Source: Thiodiazotropha sp040506275 (GTDB lineage Bacteria > Pseudomonadota > Gammaproteobacteria > Chromatiales > Chromatiaceae). Taken from it: 64,000 nucleotides of DNA. The stretch lies in assembly GCA_040506275.1 (NCBI GenBank), contig JBEVXD010000001.1, forward strand, positions 620,001 to 684,000, given 5' to 3'. Below are positions 43,618 through 51,332 of this stretch, in pieces. A program made the position numbers and the translations under genes. The notes beneath the pieces are model-generated. The model was not told where the DNA came from and searched no databases. It saw only the letters and a program-made list of their open reading frames with translations. Position 1 is the stretch's first letter. The number at the start of each line of letters is the position of its first letter.

Positions 43618-45662
43618 TAGAAGACGTAAAAATAATTGTCAGCAACGACGTTATAAAACGTATGACTCGATTGCCGCATGCGGTGCAGTCGAAGGCGCTT
43701 GAGTTCATGTTGAAGTTCCAGACGGATCCTCGCAGCCCCGGCATCAATTACGAAAGAATCAATGCTGCCAGGGATAAAAACCTACGGTCAGTTCGCATCG
43801 ACAAAGCGTACCGTGGGATCATCTTCCAGGCGCCACAGAACAACGTATTTATTTGGTTGCATGTTGACAAACATGATGATGCCTATGATTGGGCTGTAAA
43901 ACACAAAATGAGCATCAATCCGGTCAATGGCGCATTGACACTGACCAATCTGACGTTTGTTGAGGAAACGGTGGAAAAGGCTGCTGTACCTTTACCGACT
44001 CAGCCGAAACCAATCTTCGAAACGTTGTCGGACCGTGATCTGATGGCGTTAGGTGTTCCTGAGGATATGCTGCCTGCGGTACGGACATTGCGTTCGGAAG
44101 GTGACTTGGATGTCCTGCAACAAGAATTACCGGTAGAGGCGTACGAAGGCCTGTTTCTGTTTCTTGCAGGGGATACGCTAACCTCTATCCTGGCTTCAAG
44201 AGAGACCCGTGTTGATCAGGCGATTGATACTGAAGACTTCGCAACTGCAGTCGAACGTGATGAGAGTCGGTCGCGTTTCTATGTGGTGGAAGGCGAGAAT
44301 GACCTGACGGAGATCCTCTCCGCACCCTTAGAACAGTGGCGTGTATTTCTACACCCAACACAGCGTCGTCTTGCTACCCGCAATCTCAATGGACCAGGTA
44401 GAGTGCTGGGTGGTGCCGGTACGGGCAAGACAGTCCTGGCAATGCACAGGGCAAAACACCTTGCAAGCACGTTGATTGGCACAGATAAAAAACTGTTATT
44501 CACAACCTTCACAACCAATCTGGCGCTTGATATAGAGGATGGTTTGAAGTCGATTTGTACTGATGAGCAGTTACGCCAGATAGAAATCATCAACCTAGAT
44601 GCGCTGGTTTACAGGCTGCTCAAGGCAAAACGTTACGAGCACGAGATTGCCTTTGATTTTGAAGCTAAGTGTCGGTCGCTATGGGACTTGGCGATGGTTG
44701 ATTACGACCCGTCAATCGGTCTAGAGCGCGGTTATGTACGTGAGGAATTTGAACAGGTTGTTCTGGCCCAAGGCTTGACGACTCGTGATGACTATCGGGA
44801 AGCACCGCGCAAGGGTCGCGGAAAAATGCTGTCGCGCAAAAAGCGCGATGCACTGTGGGAGGTATTCGAGAATTACCGCCTCCAATTAAGCGCCAAGGGA
44901 CTTAAGGAACCAGACGACGCCTATCGTGATGCTTGCACTCTATTGGTCAAGGAAGGCAATCCCCCATATGTCCATGCAGTGGTCGATGAAACTCAGGATT
45001 TCGGACCGCAGGCTTTGAGACTGATACGGGCCCTGGTGCCCAAGGGGCCGAATGATCTGCTCTTCGTCGGAGATGGGCATCAACGCATCTATACAAAAAA
45101 CCGGGCAACCATGAGTAGTTGTGGTATCGACATTCGGGGCCGTTCAAGAAAACTCTATCTCAATTATCGCACGACCGAGGAAATCCGGCTTGAAGCAGTT
45201 TCGCTGCTCGAAGGTGTTGAAGTTGACGACCTCGATGGTGGCACAGACGAGATCGTCCGTTACAAGTCGCTACTTCATGGGCCCAAGCCAGACCGTATCC
45301 AAGATGCCTCTATGGAGGCGGTGCATGATGGATTGGAAGCGTTTATTCAACAGGCTCTGGAAGAGAACCCGGATATCAAGGTAGGTGTTATGGCGAATAC
45401 TACCAAGTTGCGTGATCAGTTGGCGAAGCACATCCGTAATGTGGGTTACAAAGTGGCGACAGTCAACCACCGGGAGCGACTTAGCCGAAAGGATGCACAG
45501 ATATTTGCAATGACATTACACCGTGCCAAAGGGCTTGAGTTTGATGCCGTAGCTATAGTAGTGAACCGCAAGTTAGATGAACGATATCGTCGTCTTGTTT
45601 ATGTGGGTATGACACGGGCAAAACGGATGGCCTTGCTCTATCTAGGGAACGTAAATGGGTAG
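43614..45662 (+). CDS. UvrD-like helicase with N-terminal RelE/ParE-like domain
   Basis: 682 residues. Start TTG 43614 overlaps the previous stop codon (TTGA) and has AAGGAG 8 bp upstream; the frame reaches 43572 without a better signal. Residues 1-95 (IVSNDVIKRMTRLPHAVQSK, then LRSVRIDKAYRGIIF and FIWLHVDKHDDAYDWA) have the look of a RelE/ParE-type toxin fold. Superfamily 1 helicase motifs follow: GGAGTGKTVLAMH (near 267), VVDETQDFG (near 458), FVGDGHQRIYT, LHRAKGLEFD (near 636) and YVGMTRAKR. Last gene of the operon. It is not part of canonical DISARM. The N-terminal domain is probably a nucleic-acid or protein contact module, since no free antitoxin is seen. Confidence 0.78.
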   Translation: MIEDVKIIVSNDVIKRMTRLPHAVQSKALEFMLKFQTDPRSPGINYERINAARDKNLRSVRIDKAYRGIIFQAPQNNVFIWLHVDKHDDAYDWAVKHKMSINPVNGALTLTNLTFVEETVEKAAVPLPTQPKPIFETLSDRDLMALGVPEDMLPAVRTLRSEGDLDVLQQELPVEAYEGLFLFLAGDTLTSILASRETRVDQAIDTEDFATAVERDESRSRFYVVEGENDLTEILSAPLEQWRVFLHPTQRRLATRNLNGPGRVLGGAGTGKTVLAMHRAKHLASTLIGTDKKLLFTTFTTNLALDIEDGLKSICTDEQLRQIEIINLDALVYRLLKAKRYEHEIAFDFEAKCRSLWDLAMVDYDPSIGLERGYVREEFEQVVLAQGLTTRDDYREAPRKGRGKMLSRKKRDALWEVFENYRLQLSAKGLKEPDDAYRDACTLLVKEGNPPYVHAVVDETQDFGPQALRLIRALVPKGPNDLLFVGDGHQRIYTKNRATMSSCGIDIRGRSRKLYLNYRTTEEIRLEAVSLLEGVEVDDLDGGTDEIVRYKSLLHGPKPDRIQDASMEAVHDGLEAFIQQALEENPDIKVGVMANTTKLRDQLAKHIRNVGYKVATVNHRERLSRKDAQIFAMTLHRAKGLEFDAVAIVVNRKLDERYRRLVYVGMTRAKRMALLYLGNVNG

Positions 45663-45697
45663 CGGCGCAAAGGATATGTATGGTTGTCTTTAGAGTG

Positions 45698-45863
45698 CCC
45701 CTGAATAGGCCATGTTAGGTGATTTCAGTAAAGCACTTGATGATGCTGTGTTGGATAGCAATGGTGCACACCAGAACCAGATATGATGCAGTTGCTATCA
45801 GACCCTGCCAAGGCAGCGAGCTTTGCGCGGGTGGTGTTTGATTTATTGATTATGCAGGAATAG
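45698..45863 (+). pseudogene. Dead 3' end of a type I restriction subunit gene (hsdR scar)
   Basis: About 54 codons equivalent to the last codons of hsdR at 61383-61545: AMLGDFSKALDDAVLDSNGAH is readable, then a 2-bp insertion (CAGATATGATG against CAAATGATG) shifts the frame. A CAG-to-TAG change near 45707 would also stop it. The sequence ends LIMQE-TAG. No other hsd sequence is present upstream; the defence operon ends 36 bp before it. Confidence 0.85.
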
Positions 45864-45952
45864 GGAGGTGGTTGTTAATCACTATACTCAGCTTATAAAT
45901 TGAAGGGTAGTATTACTGCGCCGGTTTTTATCATGTCGAGGGAAGAAAAGCG

Positions 45953-46078
45953 ATGACACCCTTAAATTTCACTGGGCACAGACTTCGAAGAAAAGGCTAT
46001 CTACGATCTCTTGAAGTAGAAACAACAAATCTTAAACACAGATTACTTGCCAAGTATGAAGTTCAATCAATCGATTAA
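45953..46078 (+). CDS. Small conserved frame, 41 residues
   Basis: Encodes MTPLNFTGHRLRRKGYLRSL and a further 21 residues. GAGGGAAG lies about 11 bp upstream. The counterpart at 61636-61749 keeps the frame with several amino-acid differences, which slightly favours a real peptide over chance. Function unknown. Confidence 0.35.
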   Translation: MTPLNFTGHRLRRKGYLRSLEVETTNLKHRLLAKYEVQSID

Positions 46079-46087
46079 TATAAAGTT

Positions 46088-46339
46088 ATGACAAGCTTTG
46101 CACCTCCTGAAATTGTGAGATGTCCGGCATGTAATGCCTTGGCTAAGCGGTTGAGTTTTGCCAGCATCAACCTTTCTGGCGGGTTATTTCCACCAACATT
46201 TCAGGCTATAGCGCGTGGCGATGTTTGTTGCCCGCATTGTGGTGCTGAATTTAATGCGGCGTCATTAACGGTTATTGCTCGATTGGATGCGCAATGGAAA
46301 TGTGGAGTATGGGCTGGTATTCCCGAATTGTGGCCTTAA
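46088..46339 (+). CDS. Zinc-ribbon hypothetical protein, 83 residues
   Basis: VRCPACNALAKRL and VCCPHCGAEFNA form a CxxC...CxxC zinc ribbon; the end is WKCGVWAGIPELWP. The copy at 61771 shares the first 37 codons and is then broken. Weak ribosome-binding site. It sits 3' of hsdR sequence in both places, so it belonged to the ancestral type I locus or its flank. Confidence 0.5.
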   Translation: MTSFAPPEIVRCPACNALAKRLSFASINLSGGLFPPTFQAIARGDVCCPHCGAEFNAASLTVIARLDAQWKCGVWAGIPELWP

Positions 46340-46758
46340 ACAATGTTTATGTTTAGTTGTATTATATAGCTGGGATTTGGTTTAAGAGATAATGAGGGTG
46401 AAGTGAAGTTAGGGTGTGGGCGCTAACGGCCAAACGCTGATCTGTGTCAGGGAAGGTATTATCAGCCCCGAACTGCAAAGCGGTCCTATGGGAAGCTTCA
46501 GCTCTATGACTGAAGTGTTTCAGCCGACAGGCGATTGGTACCTGATCAAGTAGACGTGGCTGGTGTTGTTCAGTGGGAAAACCCCATGACTTTCCCCAAA
46601 TGCACAGTTTGCCAGTGTAACGACTTTCTAAAAAGATAAAACGAGAAAGCAGAAAGCTAACTTATTGATTTTGAGTCTGTTTGGGTGTTATATAGAGGTC
46701 TTGCAATAAAAGAGTAACGAGACAGGGGGGCTCGTTAACGTAACTGTTAGAAGCACAC
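46340..46758. other. Gene-poor interval with a TAACGAG/CTCGTTA inverted repeat
   Basis: I see no gene. At 46715-46750 TAACGAG, a G-rich loop and CTCGTTA are followed by ACGTAACTGTTAG just before the next ATG. A similar string (TAACGA, then TCTCGTTAATGTAACT) occurs at 15544-15575 before the HEPN-like gene. Confidence 0.45.
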
Positions 46759-47190
46759 ATGAAGAAATTTGCAGCAATAGTAATTGTAATTCTATTAGGT
46801 GGTTGCGATTGGATCTCTGAAAACCAGATATGTCAGGTACCATATTCAGAATTATATGGCATGGCATGGGAAGAGCAACTCGATAAAAATGGGATTATTT
46901 TTAGTAAAAAGGATGGCAAAATATGTTATCCAGAAAAATACTCAGTTAAGGCCAGAAGGGCAAGCTTTTCAGCCTAAGAAATTTATCGAGGTGCAGCTGA
47001 AATCGCGAAAACAAAACTACAAAGGGATAGGGTTATAAGCTGGCTTAAAAGTGAAAATCGTGAATTTCAGGATTCTCTCGTTGACACAGATGAATACTTA
47101 GTTGTTGTGTTTTTAGGTAGTGAAAACCAGTTTAATGAAACGAAATTAATGTTTAATTGCCTTCAATATCATGATGATTGCAATGAGTAA
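46759..47190 (+). pseudogene. Lipoprotein-like gene interrupted by one in-frame stop
   Basis: Codons 1-72 encode a lipoprotein signal (MKKFAAIVIVILLGGC, Cys 16 as lipobox) and YGMAWEEQLDKNGIIFSK. TAA at 46975-46977 is followed in the same frame by EIYRGAAEIAKTKLQRDRVI and a further stretch ending YHDDCNE-TAA at 47188-47190. The second part reads like normal protein, so the ancestral product was about 143 residues. Either a nonsense-mutated gene or a read-through case; the first is likelier. Confidence 0.65.
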
Positions 47191-47200
47191 ACAAATTGCT

Positions 47201-47270
47201 CCTAACCAAAACATCAACTTCACTCCCTTCGGTCATTGGGAAACGTCGCGCAAGTTATGTATGCGTTAAG
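47201..47270. repeat. attC-like cassette boundary, candidate 1
   Basis: Begins CCTAAC and ends GCGTTAAG, with ATCAACTT near one end and AAGTTATGTAT near the other, as in integron attC sites. It separates two small orphan genes. No integron integrase is seen, so this would be a fragment of a cassette array at most. Confidence 0.4.
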
Positions 47271-47295
47271 TATTGAATAGAGAGGAGGTGAAACA

Positions 47296-48033
47296 ATGTG
47301 TAATGCCTGGAATCATCCTCCTGGTTGCATATGCGGCTGGGGTGGCGTTGGCCACTTGGGTAGGAGGGAGGCAGGGCCATATTCGCAACACACCTCTGGT
47401 TCTGCGTATTGGTGGGTGCCACCAATCACTCATACGTATGAGAGCTGTGTAAACCCTAATGCACATTGCCCTAAGTGCGGTGCGTCAGTGTTTTTCTACC
47501 AGTCCCCAAATGGGGGCAGGGTGTTTTTTGATGAGTTAGGGCCACCTTGGCCAAAACACCCATGCACGGATAATTCAAGTATTCCTAAACAAATTGGGTA
47601 TAACTCATCACGTAGCATACAGGCGCCAAGCAAAAAATATGGTTGGCAAATGAATGGCTGGGCGCCATTTTTTATAACAACCATTTCAAGAATTGATAAT
47701 TTTTCTCAAAAAATTATAGGAATGTTGCGAGAGGAAGAAATCACTCTCTATATTAATTCTATCTTCCATCATCATGGAAAAATAGACATCATTTCCGCTG
47801 AATGTATCAGTTATGCTAGAAAAGAAGGTGACAATAAATACAAGATATCGCTCATAACAACATCAGATGATACAAAAGAAATTACTGCATTCAAGTTGTT
47901 GTCCGAGGCTAGAAAGAGTCCTGATGCCAAAAAAAAACCAAGACTGCATAAACCAAAAAAGGTCAGTAGCCCAGGGAATAATGCAATGGCGCTAGCATTC
48001 GCTGCTGCGCAAAAGATACAGGATAAAAGATAA
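47296..48033 (+). CDS. Hypothetical protein with cysteine-rich N-terminus
   Basis: 245 residues; GAGAGGAGGTGAAACA lies directly before ATG 47296, a strong ribosome-binding site. The N-terminus has MCNAWNHPPGCICGWGGVGH and a CPKCGASVFFYQSPNGGRVF zinc-type segment. HPCTDNS follows, then a domain without recognised motifs and a Lys-rich tail. Orphan genes beginning this way are known from accessory regions; function unknown. Flanked by two attC-like sequences, so it may be a gene cassette. Confidence 0.6.
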   Translation: MCNAWNHPPGCICGWGGVGHLGRREAGPYSQHTSGSAYWWVPPITHTYESCVNPNAHCPKCGASVFFYQSPNGGRVFFDELGPPWPKHPCTDNSSIPKQIGYNSSRSIQAPSKKYGWQMNGWAPFFITTISRIDNFSQKIIGMLREEEITLYINSIFHHHGKIDIISAECISYARKEGDNKYKISLITTSDDTKEITAFKLLSEARKSPDAKKKPRLHKPKKVSSPGNNAMALAFAAAQKIQDKR

Positions 48034-48048
48034 AAGATGAAGATACCT

Positions 48049-48122
48049 AGCAATGCCATAAACCCGGACGCAAAAAGCTACGCTACTCTCCGCTTTTTGT
48101 GTCCGGTTATGGCTGGCGTTAA
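48049..48122. repeat. attC-like cassette boundary, candidate 2 (strong imperfect palindrome)
   Basis: 48055-48078 pairs with 48092-48113 around CCGGACGCAAAAAGC / GCTTTTTGTGTCCGG, the arms differing by two bases so that some would bulge out, as in attC sites. GGCTGGCGTTA (48111-48121) is the expected right end, and CTAGCAAT a degenerate left end. Confidence 0.5.
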
Positions 48123-48167
48123 TGTCTTCTGTTGATAAAGACCGCAAGAAAGTCTTTTACGTCAGCT

Positions 48168-48611
48168 ATGGTCGCGAAAGCGACCGTACCATTAACAGGT
48201 CATACTTACTGGGGTAAAAATATTCGCAATGAAATGGGCCGGGCAAGGTGGGGTAAACTCAGAAAGGTTATTCTAGCTGAGCAGGATAATGAGTGTGCAT
48301 GCTGTGGCTCAAAGAATAAATCTCAATGTCATGAGGTATGGGAATTCAATGATGAGAAAGGTGTACAGACACTAAAAGCCTTTCAGGCAACCTGCAGTCT
48401 TTGTTATCTTGGTTCCTATTTCGGATTGGCTCAGAAACTAGCCTCTCAGGGACATGCTTATATTGATAATATTGTTGGTCAATTTTTGAAGGTAAATGGT
48501 ATTTCAGTTGAGCAGTTTAGAGAGCTCCTTTCGGAGGCGGTAACTATATTCGAAAAGCGTTGTGAGATTGAATGGAGTCAGGATTTCGCTGATTATACCT
48601 CGTTATTGTGA
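48168..48611 (+). CDS. HNH-like zinc-binding protein
   Basis: 147 residues from ATG 48168; the frame opens at TTG 48132 but MVAKATVPLTGHTYWGKNIR is the natural beginning. CACCGSKNKSQCHEVWEFND and CSLCYLGSYFGLAQ resemble the HNH family that reads C..CG...CHEIWEYDD...C..CH. The last His is replaced by Tyr (CSLCY), so catalysis may be lost. It follows the attC-like site at 48049-48122. Confidence 0.5.
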   Translation: MVAKATVPLTGHTYWGKNIRNEMGRARWGKLRKVILAEQDNECACCGSKNKSQCHEVWEFNDEKGVQTLKAFQATCSLCYLGSYFGLAQKLASQGHAYIDNIVGQFLKVNGISVEQFRELLSEAVTIFEKRCEIEWSQDFADYTSLL

Positions 48612-48903
48612 AAGGTTTAACTCTAGTGTAAAAAGAGAGGATACACGCGCAAAACTGATCGGTGAGGTGATCAAGACTAAATGTCGTCAGCTGCTTCATC
48701 CGTTGTCTAAAAGAAAGCTCGGAGCAACGTGAAGACTTGAAGTGTTAAGTAAATGGCTGCCCCAGTTTATTCCGTATCTGAAAAAAGAGGATATAGCGAA
48801 GGAAAGCGCAAAAATGCAGCGCCTTTGGGAGAAGCACGAGAGTTAACTAGAAAGAATTACTATCTATGCATCTTTATTAGACTTTTAGATTTTGGAGTAC
48901 ACA
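48612..48903. other. Remnant interval
   Basis: Holds broken protein-like stretches, for example AKLIGEVIKTKCRQLLHPL (ends at TGA near 48732) and SKWLPQFIPYLKKEDIAKE (ends near 48846), probably pieces of one small helical gene. No intact gene. Confidence 0.35.
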
Positions 48904-49815
48904 ATGACAGACCATGATGACTATCCAGAAATAGGTGATGAAAGAGATGGACGTATTTTAGTTTGTCATGGTGATGATCAGCCAGAAGAGTTGATTGGTT
49001 GGTTAGAACCAATATGGAATGACTTTAGTGAACTCCAGAACCTGTCATGGGATTTTAATATACAGCTGCGATCAAAAAAACATAAGAAAAATATAGATAG
49101 CTTCAACGATTTGTTTTCACTTGCGGGCATCGAAACAGAGAGTGGTTTTTGGGAAGGGTCATTGGTTAGTGGACACTATATTTGGTGTTGGGTTGATGTG
49201 AATAAAGAGGAAGATGCTATTGCAAAGCTTAATGAAATCTTGTCTACATTGAGCGAGTCGATTAAAAGTAAAATCAAGTCTAAAGCCATTAAGGAGCTAA
49301 AAGAAATTGATGATTTGGATGAATTTATCGAACGTATAACGGTTTCTTCTGGATCGGATCAGCGTTTAAAGAAGTTGCAAGATGAGAATGAACGTTTAAG
49401 TAATGAATTGATAAAAAAACATGAAATTAATATTGATTTATCGTGTATTGAAATACTCTCAGCTCTTTTTACAAAGTCATTCAAGAGAGTTGTTGCTGGA
49501 CCCATAGTGCTATGGGAAGACGGTAATGTTTTTGTGATCACCTCTATTGGAGGTGTGGAAATACCAACCGGGACATCAGTAAGTTTACTCTATGAAACAC
49601 TAAAAGAGGCTGATTATCCATTTATTGCTGCAGAAGAGTGCACTAGTATAAGAAGTCCGCATACAGGACGTAGATATTATCACAAAGTCTCGTCCGGTTT
49701 GTCAGGTTGGGAAAAAGTCTGGTACCAAAAAAAAATTACGGGAAGAGTATTTAAGAGTGATACCCCTGAAAATACCGAAAAAGTGAATTCGATATACAAG
49801 ATCCTTTCATCGTAA
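48904..49815 (+). CDS. Hypothetical protein, 303 residues
   Basis: ATG 48904 is chosen because GGAG lies 7 bp before it. Acidic N-terminal half (DDYPEIGDERDGRILVCHGD), a coiled coil near 150-185 (RLKKLQDENERLSNEL), and a C-terminal beta-rich domain (VFVITSIGGVEIPTGTSVS). No motif recognised. AT-rich and isolated; convergent with the integrase. Confidence 0.55.
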   Translation: MTDHDDYPEIGDERDGRILVCHGDDQPEELIGWLEPIWNDFSELQNLSWDFNIQLRSKKHKKNIDSFNDLFSLAGIETESGFWEGSLVSGHYIWCWVDVNKEEDAIAKLNEILSTLSESIKSKIKSKAIKELKEIDDLDEFIERITVSSGSDQRLKKLQDENERLSNELIKKHEINIDLSCIEILSALFTKSFKRVVAGPIVLWEDGNVFVITSIGGVEIPTGTSVSLLYETLKEADYPFIAAEECTSIRSPHTGRRYYHKVSSGLSGWEKVWYQKKITGRVFKSDTPENTEKVNSIYKILSS

Positions 49816-49892
49816 AAATAACTGTAGATAATTCGGGAAACTCTGAGATTATGTTTAGTAGAGATCTTCCTGAGTGCTCATTGATAGATTAG

Positions 49893-51113
49893 TCAGCTTT
49901 TTTTGGGAGAAAGTGTAATTTTTGTAACAGCAATAAATTTCTCGAGGTAATTCGCCCATTCCTTCATCATTTTGCAACGTTTTTCAAATAAATCCCCCCG
50001 TCGGTATGCGGCTTCCACCTTGTTCTTTATGGTATGGGCTAAAGCCATCTCCGCCACATCCCGTGGGTAGGTAGAAACCTCACCGGCCCAGTCCCGAAAG
50101 CTGGATCGGAATCCATGGGGTACATAGTCTCCACGGTTGCCGTTCACCCCAAAACCCATACCACGCATCAACTGCAGCAATGCCATATTGGAAAGGGGGC
50201 GACCATGACGAGACCCAGGGAATAGGTAGGGGTTACCTTCAATGTTGGGTAGTGCCGCCAGGACGTTCAATGCGGCATCTGAGAGCGGGACCCGATGCTC
50301 ACGTCGCGCCTTCATCCTTTCGGCAGGGATGCTCCAGACGCCTTCATCCAGGTTGATCTCATCCCACTGGGCTTGAAGTACCTCGCTGGTGCGTGTGGCA
50401 GTGAGGATCAGAAACTGAAGGGCAAACGCCGAGGTACTGCCATTTGCTGCCAGCTCCACCATGAACCTGGGAACCTCAGAGTAGGGCATGGCCGGGTGGT
50501 GGGTAGCCTTCTTCACTCGTGAGGGTTTGGGAAGCAGTTTGTCCAAGTGACCCCTCCAACGTGCCGGATTCAGGTGGTCCCGGTACTTATGCGCCGCAGC
50601 AAAATCCAGGATGTTTTCGATCCGGCCTTGTAGCCGCTTAGCGGTTTCGGTCTTGGTGGTCCAGATTGGCTGGAGGATTTTCAGGATATCTTCGGTGGTG
50701 ATAACATCCACTTTTTTTGTGCCGATTTCTACTCGAGCATAGGTTTTGAGGGTGCTCACCCACTGTCTTGCATGTTTGGCGTTCTTCCAGCCGCGACGAT
50801 GAGCCCTTATGTAACGGGCGGCGCAGGTGATGAAAGTGGGGATTACTACCTGATCGGTGCGTCTCGCCTCAATGGGATCGATCCCTTTTGTCACCAGTTT
50901 GCGGTAATCGGAAGCGTCATTCCTGACCTCTCCCAGCTTTGTGTCCGGGTAACTGCCCAATCCCATCTCCCGGCGCTTACCGTTGATGGTGAAGCGCAAT
51001 ACCCATTTCTTTGCGCCGGCATTGGAAACCACCAGTTTAAGACCACCGCCATCATCATATTTACCTGGTCCTGCATTCTTTACTTTGGCAGGGCTGAGTT
51101 TGTGAATTGCCAA
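49893..51113 (-). CDS. Tyrosine integrase of the island (DUF4102 + P4-type catalytic domain)
   Basis: 406 residues. The N-terminal arm-binding domain is typical: YDDGGGLKLVVSNAGAKKW, LGSYPDTKLGEVR. Catalytic residues are visible: Arg in TATRTSEVL, His-x-x-Arg in VPHGFRSSF, then His in ALAHTIKN and the Tyr nucleophile in VEAAYRRGDLF. It inserts the element into the 3' end of tRNA-Ser. It reads away from the right attachment site, with the arm-type repeats between its start and att. Apparently intact. Confidence 0.93.
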   Translation of the reverse strand: MAIHKLSPAKVKNAGPGKYDDGGGLKLVVSNAGAKKWVLRFTINGKRREMGLGSYPDTKLGEVRNDASDYRKLVTKGIDPIEARRTDQVVIPTFITCAARYIRAHRRGWKNAKHARQWVSTLKTYARVEIGTKKVDVITTEDILKILQPIWTTKTETAKRLQGRIENILDFAAAHKYRDHLNPARWRGHLDKLLPKPSRVKKATHHPAMPYSEVPRFMVELAANGSTSAFALQFLILTATRTSEVLQAQWDEINLDEGVWSIPAERMKARREHRVPLSDAALNVLAALPNIEGNPYLFPGSRHGRPLSNMALLQLMRGMGFGVNGNRGDYVPHGFRSSFRDWAGEVSTYPRDVAEMALAHTIKNKVEAAYRRGDLFEKRCKMMKEWANYLEKFIAVTKITLSPKKS

Positions 51114-51150
51114 GTCTCTATCCTCGGTTTTGGTTGGTGATATATCAAGC

Positions 51151-51179
51151 GGTCCCCCAATTGGTCCCCCAATTAATTT
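51151..51179. promoter_or_regulatory. Candidate integrase arm-type sites, right end
   Basis: GGTCCCCCAATT occurs twice in tandem (51151 and 51163) about 100 bp inside the right attachment site and just upstream of the integrase gene. The left end has one closely similar pair at 13705-13723. Confidence 0.55.
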
Positions 51180-51280
51180 GGACTTAAACAGATGCTGTTG
51201 GACTTTGGAGTATACTAACTACTTGATATATAATCAAAATGTGGATGTTGCTGGATTGTACTGGACGCTGATTCAGCGGA

Positions 51281-51294
51281 CTGCCTCTCCGCCA
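51281..51294 (+). repeat. Right attachment site (att core copy 2)
   Basis: CTGCCTCTCCGCCA, identical to the tRNA-Ser 3' end including CCA. The bases before it do not resemble a tRNA, so this is the duplicated fragment. Confidence 0.8.
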
Positions 51295-51297
51295 AAT

Positions 51298-51332
51298 AAA
51301 AAAGGGTGCTCATCCGAGCACCCTTTTTTATT
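51298..51332 (+). terminator. Intrinsic terminator, probably the native terminator of tRNA-Ser
   Basis: Perfect 14-bp stem, AAAAAAGGGTGCTC / GAGCACCCTTTTTT, loop ATCC. It starts 3 bp past the second att copy, where the tRNA would end in the empty site. Works in both directions in principle. Confidence 0.85.

Larger units (their letters stand above)
45698..46200 (+). repeat. Direct repeat, copy 1 (hsdR end, small orf, start of zinc-ribbon orf)
   Basis: About 500 bp homologous to 61383-61883. Includes the hsdR 3' end, a shared intergenic stretch, a 41-codon frame and the first 37 codons of the zinc-ribbon gene. Orientation is the same in both copies. Confidence 0.85.
13649..51294. mobile_element. 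Genomic island integrated in tRNA-Ser, about 37.6 kb
   Basis: Bounded by a 14-bp direct repeat of the tRNA 3' end. A tyrosine integrase gene lies 0.2 kb inside the right end. GTCCCCCAATT-type repeats occur inside both ends, as expected for integrase arm sites. The content is accessory: nuclease-like genes, a broken transposase, AlpA/primase/DUF3987 genes, a large putative defence operon and orphan small genes. Base composition jumps from AT-rich (18-23 kb) to very GC-rich (24-27.5 kb) and back, so it is a mosaic. It may no longer be mobile because the integrase and the AlpA-like regulator are far apart. Confidence 0.85.

Noticed and set aside
29203..45662. BREX system
   Set aside because: No PglZ phosphatase, BrxC ATPase, BrxA/B or Lon-like gene is present; a SNF2 helicase plus DUF1998 points to DISARM-related systems.
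29203..45662. Class 2 DISARM
   Set aside because: No cytosine C5 methylase (DrmMII) or DrmE-like gene is seen; the methylase has an NPPW adenine-type motif.
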